From ECT2AJA-110-A sp035399845 (lineage in GTDB: Bacteria > Planctomycetota > Phycisphaerae > UBA1845 > UTPLA1), in contig DAOPJV010000031.1 of the NCBI GenBank assembly GCA_035399845.1, forward strand, positions 8,731 through 72,730: a stretch of DNA of 64,000 bases, in the 5' to 3' direction. Both the position numbers and the translations under genes were made by a program. Shown piece after piece: positions 10,401 through 18,032 of this stretch (position 1 is the first letter of the stretch; every line of letters starts with the position of its first letter). The notes beneath the pieces were generated by a model. The model made no database searches. It was not told the DNA's origin and saw only the letters and a program-made list of their open reading frames with translations.

Positions 10401-10666
10401 TCGGTGTCACGGGCCACGTCGAAACGCCCAATGAACTGCGCGTCTGCGTGCGAGATTCCGGGGTCGGTCTTCCCGACGACGGACAACGGAATCTCTTTCA
10501 ACCCTTCCACACCACCAAACCCGACGGCGTCGGCATGGGCCTGGTGATCAGCCGGCGCATTGTCGAAGCCCACGGCGGAAGACTATGGATCAAGTCGCAA
10601 CCCAACGGCGGCACATCGGTTTACTTTACTCTGGCAATAGGCGACCACTATGACCCCGACGATTGA
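7427..10666 (+). CDS. Multi-PAS/GAF hybrid sensor histidine kinase, FixL-like
   Basis: About 1079 residues with no obvious membrane segment, so probably a cytoplasmic sensor. In order: a PAS-like domain near residues 20-130 (SPVVLVNASGRIDLANRAW), a fold-3 PAS near 165-285 (HVGHWDRQLPAGAPHWSAEI, LFGVLHDITELK), a GAF-like domain near 300-445, three PAS domains between about 455 and 835 (IIAWNSECERVTGY, ILEANPHACRLYGMS, DASHASRAILGV), then a HisKA helix with the phospho-acceptor in GEMAGQIAHQLHQPLTAIAN. The ATPase domain has N-box LINNAIDAM, G1 VRDSGVGLP, the F segment LFQPFHTTK and G2 GVGMGLVISRR. The starts at 7427 and 7451 are both possible. The gene overlaps the response-regulator gene by 17 bases, so they are an operon and cognate pair. 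Confidence 0.92.
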   Translation: MTTTRRDVMAIEVGIPDAVLWRAIDALDSPVVLVNASGRIDLANRAWRRLAEASGICSNTLAGDCDIIDACVRIGAISRDDAPTHAQHLRRVLTGGPVPSPGDTEANPGETAIRIQRLDHGGAIWALVTLDAPPGPAAIRPPLNAETHSSPPIIAPTIHDTIRACEGRLGEVQRIAHVGHWDRQLPAGAPHWSAEIYRILGLSPDRSSPSLETFMRLIHPDDLPLVRAQVKRAFDRHENFSIVTRIIRPDGVIRYVLDSAEFDFDASGRPSRLFGVLHDITELKLAEIQLRDQAATHSIRARLRDADPNQSEADAWRMLIDAMVREFELSGGLFAEWSDVGFRRLCAVGRVDDAPETERAPDTLDTTRGAGRMLQAAMSHRRPFHSVRLDEGATIDRVAPRLAVPVELDGRIIGGALFQADSIDRFSDERAREFHDLVNEMGERIWRHRIEHEAAQSIRRSEERLLKAMAEAPVLMIALDERGAIIAWNSECERVTGYRADEIIGRPDAIDRLYPDTERRRAFLENWVHGLQDFRDWELDTTCRDGGVRTIAWSRVSSRVAISGWAHWGIGIDTTERHNAESALAKSEREYRGLFDNAHDAIMIFRPDDEVILEANPHACRLYGMSRSEFIGMSLKDISEDVERGQRRISETMVLGKNAGFETVQYRKNGAAMRLEINATVIDYRGERAILTINRDITSRRSAEDGLRSSEARYRWFADHSTDLILRMSNDGVIQDASHASRAILGVAPDALVGVQCADLVTPKYRDALNETIRKAVRKPGSHRVTLHFHRDDQSERWLECLIEGLRSADDSMVREIVAVARDMSVRKQEEELRELRFMELSHVSRLVTLGEMAGQIAHQLHQPLTAIANYAGTLRNLIRKCDAGSSMELEPYCDEIIRSAIRTGEFIHRIRTFTQRRGLRRSSVHLSTLVSNAFSLCEIRLQRLGVHTSYCEATDLPDIVVDSIQIEQVLVNLINNAIDAMSTRDPGQRRLGVTGHVETPNELRVCVRDSGVGLPDDGQRNLFQPFHTTKPDGVGMGLVISRRIVEAHGGRLWIKSQPNGGTSVYFTLAIGDHYDPDD

Positions 10667-11282
10667 ACCGACTGTCTTCGTGCTGGATGACGACGCCGAG
10701 TCCCGCAATTCGCTCGTGCAGTTGCTCAGCAGCTCTGATTTCACTGTGAGAGCGTTTGAGTCTCCCTCACGCTTCCTCCAGGAGGTCCCGCCCGATCAGC
10801 CCGGCTGCCTCGTGCTGGATCTCTGCATGCCCGAAATGAACGGCACCGAAGTCCAGCGGCACATGCTCGATCGCGGCCAGATCATGCCGACGGTCATTGT
10901 CACGGCCTACGGAACCGTCCAGACGACGGTCCTCGCCATGAAACAGGGCGCCATGGACGTGATCGAGAAACCCTACGATCCGAACATGATGGTCAAATGC
11001 GTTCACGGCCTATTGGCCGTCGCCAACCGCAAGGCGCAGGATGAAACAGTGGACGAGGCGATCCGCCAGAAATTCGAACGCCTGACGCCGCGCGAACGCG
11101 AAGTCTTCGATCAGATGGTCAAAGGCCAGTCATCCAAGGAAACGGCGCTGAACCTCGGTATCTGTTTCCGAACGGCGCAGCTTCATCGCGAACGCGTCTT
11201 CCGGAAACTGGAGATCGAGTCCCCCGTCGAACTCGTTTCGATCGCGGCGGTTGTGGCGCGAAACCCGGCGCCAGCGTCGTAA
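10650..11282 (+). CDS. FixJ-family response regulator with LuxR-type HTH
   Basis: This is a 210-residue two-domain regulator. The receiver domain has the acid pocket DDD near residues 13-15, the phospho-acceptor Asp57 in CLVLDLCMPEMNG, Thr85 in IVTAYG and Lys107 in IEKPYD. The C-terminal half (about residues 140-205) is a LuxR/FixJ helix-turn-helix, LTPREREVFDQMVKGQSSKE ahead of the recognition helix TAQLHRERVFRKL. It starts inside the end of the PAS histidine kinase gene (17-base overlap), so it should receive phosphate from that kinase and bind DNA. The targets are unknown. Confidence 0.92.
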   Translation: MTPTIEPTVFVLDDDAESRNSLVQLLSSSDFTVRAFESPSRFLQEVPPDQPGCLVLDLCMPEMNGTEVQRHMLDRGQIMPTVIVTAYGTVQTTVLAMKQGAMDVIEKPYDPNMMVKCVHGLLAVANRKAQDETVDEAIRQKFERLTPREREVFDQMVKGQSSKETALNLGICFRTAQLHRERVFRKLEIESPVELVSIAAVVARNPAPAS

Positions 11283-11291
11283 ATGAAAAAT

Positions 11292-11323
11292 CGGTCCGCC
11301 GCGATCATCATCGCGACGGACCG
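11292..11323. terminator. Shared terminator between convergent genes
   Basis: A 14-bp stem with one C/A mismatch (11292-11305 with 11310-11323) has a CATC loop. On the minus strand it is followed by ATTTTTCATTT, so it is clearest as the terminator of the TSP3 gene ending at 11360. It also lies 10 bases past the FixJ-like gene. Confidence 0.8.
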
Positions 11324-11359
11324 ACAGGGTAGGGACGAGTCAGTTCGCCTTTGCTGACC

Positions 11360-14300
11360 TTACGGACAGCGAAGCTTGAAGTCGTCGATGCACCAGCAGC
11401 ACCAGTCGGGCTCCATGATGACTTCGATGCGTGTCACGTTGGCAATGCCGGCGCGCCAGGTCGCTTCATCCACGCCAAAGGCGGCCGCCGAGAACTCGCC
11501 CGACGCCGTATACCACTGATAGGCGTTCGGCCGGAAGTCGGGAATGATGTCCTGCGTGAAGGTCCCGGCCGGCGTCACGATCGAGATCTCGCCCGTTCGG
11601 GAATCCAGCCAGTCATTCTCAAAGAACATGTAGTCGAACCGGATCTCGCCGCCATCCCAGGCGCGCAGATCCCCCGAGAAATCGGGCCCCGCTGCGAATC
11701 CCGAGACGCCATTCCCGTCGCAGGCGCCGTACACGTCGTCGCTCGTATGCGACACATCCTCCGAACCGCAGTTCGTCGAATTGAAGCACGTGAAACCCTC
11801 GTCATTCCGGTAGTTGAAGTCCGCGTGAATGCTCCCGGGACAATCGGGCGCACACGTATCGGTCTCGCACGCGACACCGTCACCCAGGTAGGCGCCACCC
11901 ACGGTCGCGCAATGCCCGGCGTCGGTCTCAATGCACAGACCGCCCGACTTGCAGCAGGCGCCCGTCTCGCAGTCGTCAGGAATGCCGTTGCTGTCCGAAT
12001 CCACTTCGCAATCATCGGGAACACCGTCATTGTCGCAATCGGGCTCACAGGCGTTCGGCACGCCATCGTCGTCGCAGTCGTTGTCGACACAGCAGGACAC
12101 GCTCGCCTCGAACTGATCAAGATCCCAGATCTTGGCGCTTCCGCCACAGTACTTCCGGTCGTATGAAAGCAATTCGACGGTAAACACGACGACGGCGTTC
12201 GTCACCTGGAAGGCCGCCTCATTCGGCAGATCGAAGACCCGCAGCATCCAGTCGCGACTCGTCGCGACGTCTTCCAGGCGGAAAACCTCCACGCCATCCC
12301 GCAGGATTCGGACGCCGAATTTCTGCGGATAGTTGTTCGTGCCGGACGCGACAACGCCCCCGGAATTGCTCTGCACCCAGATCGACGGCGCCCGCTCGTA
12401 GAAGGACACGCGCGTCAGCGACGCCACTTCGCCCTGCGTCTCGCTGATCGTGATCCGGAAGGCAAGCGTGTCACTGTCACCGGCGTCGAAGTAGCTGTCG
12501 CCATCGGCCTTGACGCACATCGCGTCGCCGCCGGCGCCCGTGATGGCGTCGTTCGTGCAGGAATGCCCCGTTGCCGTTGGCAGCAGAGTGGTCGCCTCGA
12601 TCGTCGCGCCCGTGCAGTCGCCGACGATGGCCGCGACAAACTCGCTGAAATCGGCGCTGTCGGCGCCACCGGAAAGACAGTTGTCGATATCCCAGACCAC
12701 GTTCACGCCGCCGCCGGCGCAGTCGCTTTCGCAGTCATCCGGAATCCCATTGCCGTCGCAGTCCTCTTCGCAGTCGTCCGGCGTTCCGTCGTTGTCGCAA
12801 TCCGGCTCGCAGTCGTCGGGGATCCCGTCGTTGTCGCAGTCCGGTTCGCACGCATCCGGTACGCCATCGTCATCGCAGTCGTCGCTGATGCAGCGATCGT
12901 CCTCCACGGCCGTGAACAGCCAGTCGCCGGCGGCGACGTGGGGCAGACCGCTGTGATTGACCCAGCCCCAGCCGCTCAGGCCGGCGAAACCCCGATGACC
13001 GTTGTCGTCGTCCTCGTCGCCGAACCGGAAGCTGTAGCCGTAATTGCCGCGTTCATCGACAAGCGGAATGGCCGCGCCCGGAGTCGGTCCGAAGGAAACG
13101 CGAATTGAGCCCGCGTTCACGTTGTTCGCCGTATCGACAATGCTGTCGTCATCCACCGGAACCAGCCCCACACCCATCGTGTACCAAAGATCGATCTGCG
13201 CGACACCCTGGTAGGCGGGATCGTATCCAGCGCCGATGTCGAGACCGCCATAGGCGCGTCCGAAGATGTGGATCTCGTCGGGGGCAAGGTCCATCCACAT
13301 GGCCGACGCCGGATGCTCGAAGTCGAAACTGAAGACGTCATGCCCGGGCGTCACGTCGAACAATTCGTCGAGCCGCATGCCGTAGGGAGGCGGCTGATGA
13401 TCACCATCCGGATGGTTGGCCAGCCGATATCGCGTCACACCCGGCGCCGGGCAGTTTTCCTCGCAATCATCCGGCGTGCCGTCATTGTCGCAGTCCGGCT
13501 CGCAGTCGTCCGGAATTCCGTCGCTGTCACAATCGGGTTCACACCCGTCCGGCACGCCGTCGTTGTCACAGTCCGGCTCGCAGTCGTCCGGCGTTCCGTC
13601 GTTGTTGCAGTCCGGCTCACAGGCGTCGGGGATACCGTCGGCGTCACAATCACTCGTCTCGCACGCGTCGGGCGTTCCGTTGTTGTCGCAGTCCGGTTCA
13701 CAGTCGTCGGGAATTCCATTGCCGTCGCAATCGGGTTCGCAGACATCAGGAACGCCATCGTTGTCGCAGTCACCCACTTCGCAGTCGTCCGGCGTTCCGT
13801 CGTTGTTGCAGTCCGGCTCACAGTCGTCCGGGATTCCGTCGGCGTCGCAGTCCTCTTCGCAGCCATCGGGAATCTTGTCACCGTCGCAGTCGGCGTAGTC
13901 GTCGAACCCCGGACACAGATCACACGTGTCGGCGTTGCCGTCACCGTCGGAGTCGGGCCCGCATTCCGACGCCTCACCCAGGAACTGGCCGTGAACGGCG
14001 TCGCATTCATCGACGGAGATGGCTTCAAGACACTCGCCCTTCTTGAGGCAACAGGCGCCAAGAACGGAATCGATCGGTCCGAGGACGCCCTTCGCGCCAC
14101 CCATGAACCCTGTCGTGAAGTCGTCGTCGAAACTGGAGTTCTCGCTCGTCAGCGTGACGGCGAGGTCTTTCAGATGGTAGAGACCGGCCATCGAGCCGCC
14201 GGTCACTTTGAACCGGAAATCGAACTGGTCCGTCGGCGTCCCGAGCTGTGCCGTCTGCATCCCGTCATCCATGTCGGTCGACATGGCGTCGGCGTCATCC

Positions 14301-14770
14301 TGAATCGGCGTTCGCGGGGGCGACTTGGACAGTTTGCCCCGCCGCGTCTCGGGGGGCTGGGCAACGGGGAGGGCGCCGGAATTGAGAAACCCGAAGTCGA
14401 GCAGCTCGCCCGAAATGAGCACATCCTCGTAATCGGGAGTCAGGTCGTTGTCTGTATCAATGGCGCCCGTGACGACGATGAAGCCCGTCGCGGGCGTTCC
14501 GGACTCGTCGATGACGGCGATGATGCTGACCTTCCGCTCCGGCGGCGCGCCTGTGGGCGCAACGAACGCCGGTGCGCTCATGAGATCCTGCCGAAATGCC
14601 AACGGTGTGGCATCCACGACGAGAATGTTCGTTCCGGCGTTGTATATCAACGTGCCGCCGCTGTTGTATGTGATCAATGGATACCCCGGCGTGACCGGGA
14701 TCAGCTCGGCGCCGACGTACGCGGTCGAGATGCACAGGATGCACGCCGCGAGTGCGAGTAATCGCTTCAT
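11360..14770 (-). CDS. Large secreted TSP3-repeat protein
   Basis: 1136 residues starting with a signal peptide (MKRLLALAACILCISTAYVG). The N-terminal region (residues about 20-210) contains SGELLDFGFLNSG and DFRFKVTGGSMAG. The nearby PEP-CTERM protein has matching text (DLLDFGFIDPPGG, FDFLFVVSGGDLA), so the two share a domain. A cysteine module GACCLKKGECLEAISVDECD follows, with a second copy further on (GACCKSGGLCIETDAGHCAT). Long arrays of Asp/Cys-rich TSP3-like repeats (DCDNDGTPDDCEP) should bind calcium. Jelly-roll-like regions sit between the arrays, and the end is Trp/Cys-rich (MEPDWCCWCIDDFKLRCP). No dockerin or PEP-CTERM tail is seen. It is probably an extracellular or surface protein; its function is unknown. 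Confidence 0.85.
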   Translation of the reverse strand: MKRLLALAACILCISTAYVGAELIPVTPGYPLITYNSGGTLIYNAGTNILVVDATPLAFRQDLMSAPAFVAPTGAPPERKVSIIAVIDESGTPATGFIVVTGAIDTDNDLTPDYEDVLISGELLDFGFLNSGALPVAQPPETRRGKLSKSPPRTPIQDDADAMSTDMDDGMQTAQLGTPTDQFDFRFKVTGGSMAGLYHLKDLAVTLTSENSSFDDDFTTGFMGGAKGVLGPIDSVLGACCLKKGECLEAISVDECDAVHGQFLGEASECGPDSDGDGNADTCDLCPGFDDYADCDGDKIPDGCEEDCDADGIPDDCEPDCNNDGTPDDCEVGDCDNDGVPDVCEPDCDGNGIPDDCEPDCDNNGTPDACETSDCDADGIPDACEPDCNNDGTPDDCEPDCDNDGVPDGCEPDCDSDGIPDDCEPDCDNDGTPDDCEENCPAPGVTRYRLANHPDGDHQPPPYGMRLDELFDVTPGHDVFSFDFEHPASAMWMDLAPDEIHIFGRAYGGLDIGAGYDPAYQGVAQIDLWYTMGVGLVPVDDDSIVDTANNVNAGSIRVSFGPTPGAAIPLVDERGNYGYSFRFGDEDDDNGHRGFAGLSGWGWVNHSGLPHVAAGDWLFTAVEDDRCISDDCDDDGVPDACEPDCDNDGIPDDCEPDCDNDGTPDDCEEDCDGNGIPDDCESDCAGGGVNVVWDIDNCLSGGADSADFSEFVAAIVGDCTGATIEATTLLPTATGHSCTNDAITGAGGDAMCVKADGDSYFDAGDSDTLAFRITISETQGEVASLTRVSFYERAPSIWVQSNSGGVVASGTNNYPQKFGVRILRDGVEVFRLEDVATSRDWMLRVFDLPNEAAFQVTNAVVVFTVELLSYDRKYCGGSAKIWDLDQFEASVSCCVDNDCDDDGVPNACEPDCDNDGVPDDCEVDSDSNGIPDDCETGACCKSGGLCIETDAGHCATVGGAYLGDGVACETDTCAPDCPGSIHADFNYRNDEGFTCFNSTNCGSEDVSHTSDDVYGACDGNGVSGFAAGPDFSGDLRAWDGGEIRFDYMFFENDWLDSRTGEISIVTPAGTFTQDIIPDFRPNAYQWYTASGEFSAAAFGVDEATWRAGIANVTRIEVIMEPDWCCWCIDDFKLRCP
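13453..13863 (-). repeat. Array of about ten 39-42 bp TSP3-type coding repeats
   Basis: The repeats encode units of 13-14 residues of the form E-P-D-C-(D/N)-x-D-G-x-P-D-x-C. Neighbouring units differ mostly by synonymous or single-residue changes. The period is a multiple of three throughout. Boundaries are approximate to a few bases. Smaller copies of the array occur at about 11995-12090 and 12720-12895 in the same gene. Confidence 0.8.
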
Positions 14771-14890
14771 GATTCTCCCTCTGGAAAGGCCGTAGATTCG
14801 AATGTTGGATTCTGAAAAGCGGCGCGCAGACTCCGCGCGCCTGAACGTTTCGTTCCCAATCCGCGTCAGAAATTGAAACCGCTGCGCGAC

Positions 14891-15514
14891 CTACACCCGA
14901 GCGCGTCGTCGCAGAAACAGGGCGCCTGCCGCGACGCCCAGCAGAAAGATCGATGTGGGCTCCGGAACGCCCGTGTCGCTGACGCCGGCGGCGCCCGTCG
15001 TGGCGAAGTCGGAGTCAAACGTGCCGTCAAAGGCGCCCGGATCATTGATATCCAGGATCACGCCGATGGTCGCGCCAATGCCGCCGAAATCCGCGGCGAG
15101 ATCACCGCCGCTGACGACGAAGAGAAAATCGAAGATCTCGCCACCCGGCGGATCGATGAAGCCAAAGTCCAGCAGATCCGCCTGAAGCAGGTCAGGCCCG
15201 GACGAGAGGACATTCCCCATCACCGACAAACTGCCGCCGGAAGCGACACCCGCGTTGTCGACCGTGAGATCAATCGTGAAACTCTGATTCGGGCCCAGCA
15301 CATTCTGCGGCCCCGTCATGTTGTCAGGCGTGTAAGTCGTCGGAAAACCGGAGACGAGCAGTTCATCGATCGACTCGTCGTATGTGACGTCAAGGAATGA
15401 CGAGAAGAGGTCTGGAAATGGATCCAGCGTAACGCCTACCAATGCGGCATTGGCCGCGGTGTGCGTCAACAACACGGCCCCAAGAGCGATGGATAAGGTG
15501 CGACCAGTCTTCAT
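14891..15514 (-). CDS. PEP-CTERM sorting-domain protein
   Basis: A 207-residue exported protein. The ATG at 15514 gives a signal peptide MKTGRTLSIALGAVLLTHT; a GTG at 15544 is an alternative start. The C-terminus is a classical PEP-CTERM tag: VPEPTSIFLLGVAAGALFL then RRRARV, i.e. the PEP motif, a membrane helix and a basic tail recognised by an exosortase. The body (residues about 30-175) contains LLQADLLDFGFIDPPGG and FDFLFVVSGGDLA, matching text in the large TSP3 protein next to it, so the two are likely related by domain sharing. No exosortase gene is in the window. It lies upstream of the TSP3 gene with a 120-base gap on the same strand. Confidence 0.88.
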   Translation of the reverse strand: MKTGRTLSIALGAVLLTHTAANAALVGVTLDPFPDLFSSFLDVTYDESIDELLVSGFPTTYTPDNMTGPQNVLGPNQSFTIDLTVDNAGVASGGSLSVMGNVLSSGPDLLQADLLDFGFIDPPGGEIFDFLFVVSGGDLAADFGGIGATIGVILDINDPGAFDGTFDSDFATTGAAGVSDTGVPEPTSIFLLGVAAGALFLRRRARV

Positions 15515-15885
15515 GACTCCCCCGATGCTTCCTGATTTTCCCACGGCCTTGGTTCTGTTCCGAGATATTCCCGGACATGTCGGAGTCTAACCCCGTCGAC
15601 ATGGGGATCAAGAAAAACCGGGACCATCCTGGTCCCATTTGGGGCACGGCAATACACCCCGTAATCCACAATATGAGCGAGGTAAATCGCACACACTGAG
15701 CTGCATATTGCGCAATTCATCGGATATTTTTAATTGAATGTCCGATAGAAAGTCGCATTGCGACCACTGCGAATGCTCGCCTGACCGCAATGGAGACGAT
15801 CGGGCGAGCATTGTCGCGTGAGAAGGAGACGGAACGAAATTCAGCGCCCGAGTGGCGTCGAAGGATCGCCGCGACCCGCCGCGTG
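15515..15885 (-). other. A+T-rich structured intergenic region
   Basis: This 371-base region separates metB (ending at 15886) from the PEP-CTERM gene, both leftward. The part at 15640-15760 is clearly richer in A+T than its surroundings. It contains several inverted repeats: GCTCGCC...GGCGAGC (about 15775-15815), ATCGGA...TCCGAT (about 15718-15748) and ATTGCGCAAT (about 15706-15715), and ends at the hairpin plus T-run at 15608-15636. It could hold the PEP-CTERM promoter, a structured leader or a small RNA. No known riboswitch class was recognised. Confidence 0.5.
15608..15636 (-). terminator. Intrinsic terminator or leader attenuator
   Basis: A 7-bp perfect stem (15620-15626 with 15630-15636) has a 3-base loop and is followed on the minus strand by GGTTTTTCTTGATC. 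It lies 250 bases after metB and about 100 bases before the PEP-CTERM gene, so it could end the methionine operon or attenuate the next gene. Confidence 0.7.
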
Positions 15886-17082
15886 TCAGGCGTTTGCGAG
15901 GACCGCGGTGCGCGATACGTCGATCGGGGCGTGGGCGGTCAGGGCGTCCAGGCCTTCAATCAGATCGCCGACCAGATCACCGCCGTCTTCGATACCAGGC
16001 GAGATTCGAATCAGTGTGTCGCTCAGACCCAGTGTCGCGCGCTCCGCCGCCGGAATCGCCGCGTGGGTCATCGTCGCCGGATGACAGATCAGCGACTTGA
16101 CGCCACCCAGGCTCTCCGCGAGCAGGAAGTACCGTCGGCCGGAGACAAACGCCCTGATGGCGTCCGGCGACGCGTCGATCTCGATCGATACGATTCCCCC
16201 GAAACCCGTCGACTGCCGTTTCGCAATCTCGTGTCCCGGATGATCCGCCAGCCCCGGGTAATACACGCGCGACACGGCGGGATGCGACACCAGCGCCTCG
16301 GCGATGCGCCGCGCGTTGTCGGCGTGCCGCTGGACGCGCAGCTCCAGTGTCTTGAGACCTCGAAGCGTCAGCCAGCAGTCGAAGGGCCCCGGGACGGCGC
16401 CCCCCGCGTTCTGCAGGAACTTGATGGGCTCAAACACGGCGGCGTCCTTCGCAAGCACGGCGCCCTGGATCACATCGGAATGGCCCGCAAGGTATTTCGT
16501 GACGCTGTGGACGACGATATCGGCGCCCAATGCAAACGGCTGCTGAAACACGGGCGTGGCGAACGTGTTGTCGACGACGACAAGCGCCCCGGCGCGATGG
16601 GCCGCTTCGCAGACGGCGGCAATGTCGTAGATGAACAGCCGCGGGTTCGTCGGCGACTCCAGCCAGACGATGCGCGTGTTGTCCGTCAGCGCCGCCGCCA
16701 GCGCCGCGCCGTCCGTGAAGTCGACTGCAACGATGTCGACGCCCTTCTTCCGCCAGCTCTGGTAGAGCAGCCGATGGGTCCCACCGTAGACGTCCGGCGG
16801 CACGATGATCCGATCGCCCGGCGCCAGATACGCCTGGAAGATCGCATTTTCCGCGGCGAGACCGGAGGCAAAGAGCGCGGCGTGCTCGACGCCCTCCAGT
16901 CCGGCCAGAACGTGCTCCAGCCGGGCGCGCGTCGGGTTGTTCGTTCGCCCGTAGTCAAAGCCGCGACTCTGGCCCGGCGCGATCTGCTCGAACGTGGACG
17001 TCTGAAAAATCGGGGCCGACACGGCGCCCGTCTGAGGTTCACTTTCCTGGGCATAGTGAATTGTCTTCGTGGCAAGTTTCAT
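15886..17082 (-). CDS. metB: Cystathionine gamma-synthase / Cys-Met metabolism PLP enzyme
   Basis: This is a 398-residue fold-type I PLP enzyme. ATG 17082 is preferred (MKLATKTIHYAQE); the frame stays open to 17391 but that extension is not family-like. Motifs: FDYGRTNNPTR, a segment ending FASGLAAENAIF, the PLP-binding aspartate in LVVVDNTFATP, the Schiff-base lysine in SVTKYLAGHSD, and SLGGVKSLICHPATMTH. It is the last gene of hom-lysC-metB, so cystathionine synthesis from an activated homoserine plus cysteine is the likely reaction. Gamma-lyase or O-acetylhomoserine sulfhydrylase activity cannot be excluded from sequence. No homoserine acyltransferase gene is in the window. The operon is under the SAM-I riboswitch at 19664-19763. 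Confidence 0.88.
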   Translation of the reverse strand: MKLATKTIHYAQESEPQTGAVSAPIFQTSTFEQIAPGQSRGFDYGRTNNPTRARLEHVLAGLEGVEHAALFASGLAAENAIFQAYLAPGDRIIVPPDVYGGTHRLLYQSWRKKGVDIVAVDFTDGAALAAALTDNTRIVWLESPTNPRLFIYDIAAVCEAAHRAGALVVVDNTFATPVFQQPFALGADIVVHSVTKYLAGHSDVIQGAVLAKDAAVFEPIKFLQNAGGAVPGPFDCWLTLRGLKTLELRVQRHADNARRIAEALVSHPAVSRVYYPGLADHPGHEIAKRQSTGFGGIVSIEIDASPDAIRAFVSGRRYFLLAESLGGVKSLICHPATMTHAAIPAAERATLGLSDTLIRISPGIEDGGDLVGDLIEGLDALTAHAPIDVSRTAVLANA

Positions 17083-17195
17083 CTCGAAAGTTCCCTGATG
17101 TTGAATGTTGAAGCGCCGGAACGCGCGAGCGCATGGAAGGCCCGGGCGATTGCAGCGCAGGAAATCTGGTTGGAAAGAAAAGACGCTGTCGTGAA

Positions 17196-18032
17196 TCAGG
17201 AAGCCGCGGCGGCCAGCCCCACGGAGGCCCCGTAGAGGCTCTCCCCGCTGCGGCTGACATCCGTCGTCGCCGGCGTCCGCGCTGTCTCGCTGACGGTCGT
17301 TCGCCGCGCATCCCCATCGAGCCTTCGCAGGATGAGGTCGACGCCTGTCTGACTCGCGTGCCGCAGCGCCAGAGTCTGAACGAGATCGCAACCGCCCGCG
17401 GCCATGTCGAGGGCTCGCTCGTAGGTCACGTGCGACAAATGTGACGCCGACGCGTCAACATTCGGATCGCTCGTGAAGTAGCCGGGCACGTCCTTGATCA
17501 GTTCGCACTGCCGGGCGCCGAGCGCCGCCGCGAGGGCGACGGCCGTGAGATCGGAACCGCCACGACCCAGCGTGCCCCAGCCGCCGCCGGAGCGCGTTCC
17601 GACAAAGCCGGGAACGACGATGACGGAATGGTCGTCAAACCGGCGCTGCACGAACGCCGGATCGACAGTGAAACCATGATCGCTGGTCGCGTCGATGCGA
17701 AGACCGATCTCGTCCGGCGTCAGACCCACGCAGTTCACGCCGCGGCGACGAAGCCGCATGGAGAGCTGGGCGACGGATTGAAGTTCGCCCGTCGCCAGGA
17801 GCAGGTCGACCTCCGGAGAGGCCGTGTCCTTTGCGACGCGCGACGCCTGGCGGAGCAGACGATTCGTCACACCATATCGTGCGGAGACGACGGCCACGAT
17901 CCGAGTCGTCGGATCAGCCTGGAGGGCGACGGCGAGCCGATCGGCGCATCGCTCATAATCGCGGCTCCCTCGAAGGATTGAACCGCCCAGTTTCCAGACG
18001 ATGCATCCGTTTGCGATGGTCCGCTCATCCAT
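17196..18032 (-). CDS. lysC: Aspartate kinase catalytic domain without ACT domains
   Basis: At 278 residues this is much shorter than usual aspartokinases (about 400 or more). The amino-acid-kinase fold is complete: CIVWKLGGSILRGSRD at the N-terminus, the VVSARYGVTNRLL segment, VDLLLATGELQSVAQLSMRL, the phosphate loop GRGGSDLTAVALAAALGA, and the ELIKDVPGYFTSDP segment. The protein ends shortly after the kinase domain, so the paired ACT domains that normally bind lysine or threonine are absent. It catalyses ATP-dependent phosphorylation of aspartate, the first step toward methionine, threonine and lysine. It overlaps the homoserine dehydrogenase gene by 8 bases and lies between hom and metB, so it is probably dedicated to methionine supply and controlled through the riboswitch. 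Confidence 0.87.
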   Translation of the reverse strand: MDERTIANGCIVWKLGGSILRGSRDYERCADRLAVALQADPTTRIVAVVSARYGVTNRLLRQASRVAKDTASPEVDLLLATGELQSVAQLSMRLRRRGVNCVGLTPDEIGLRIDATSDHGFTVDPAFVQRRFDDHSVIVVPGFVGTRSGGGWGTLGRGGSDLTAVALAAALGARQCELIKDVPGYFTSDPNVDASASHLSHVTYERALDMAAGGCDLVQTLALRHASQTGVDLILRRLDGDARRTTVSETARTPATTDVSRSGESLYGASVGLAAAAS

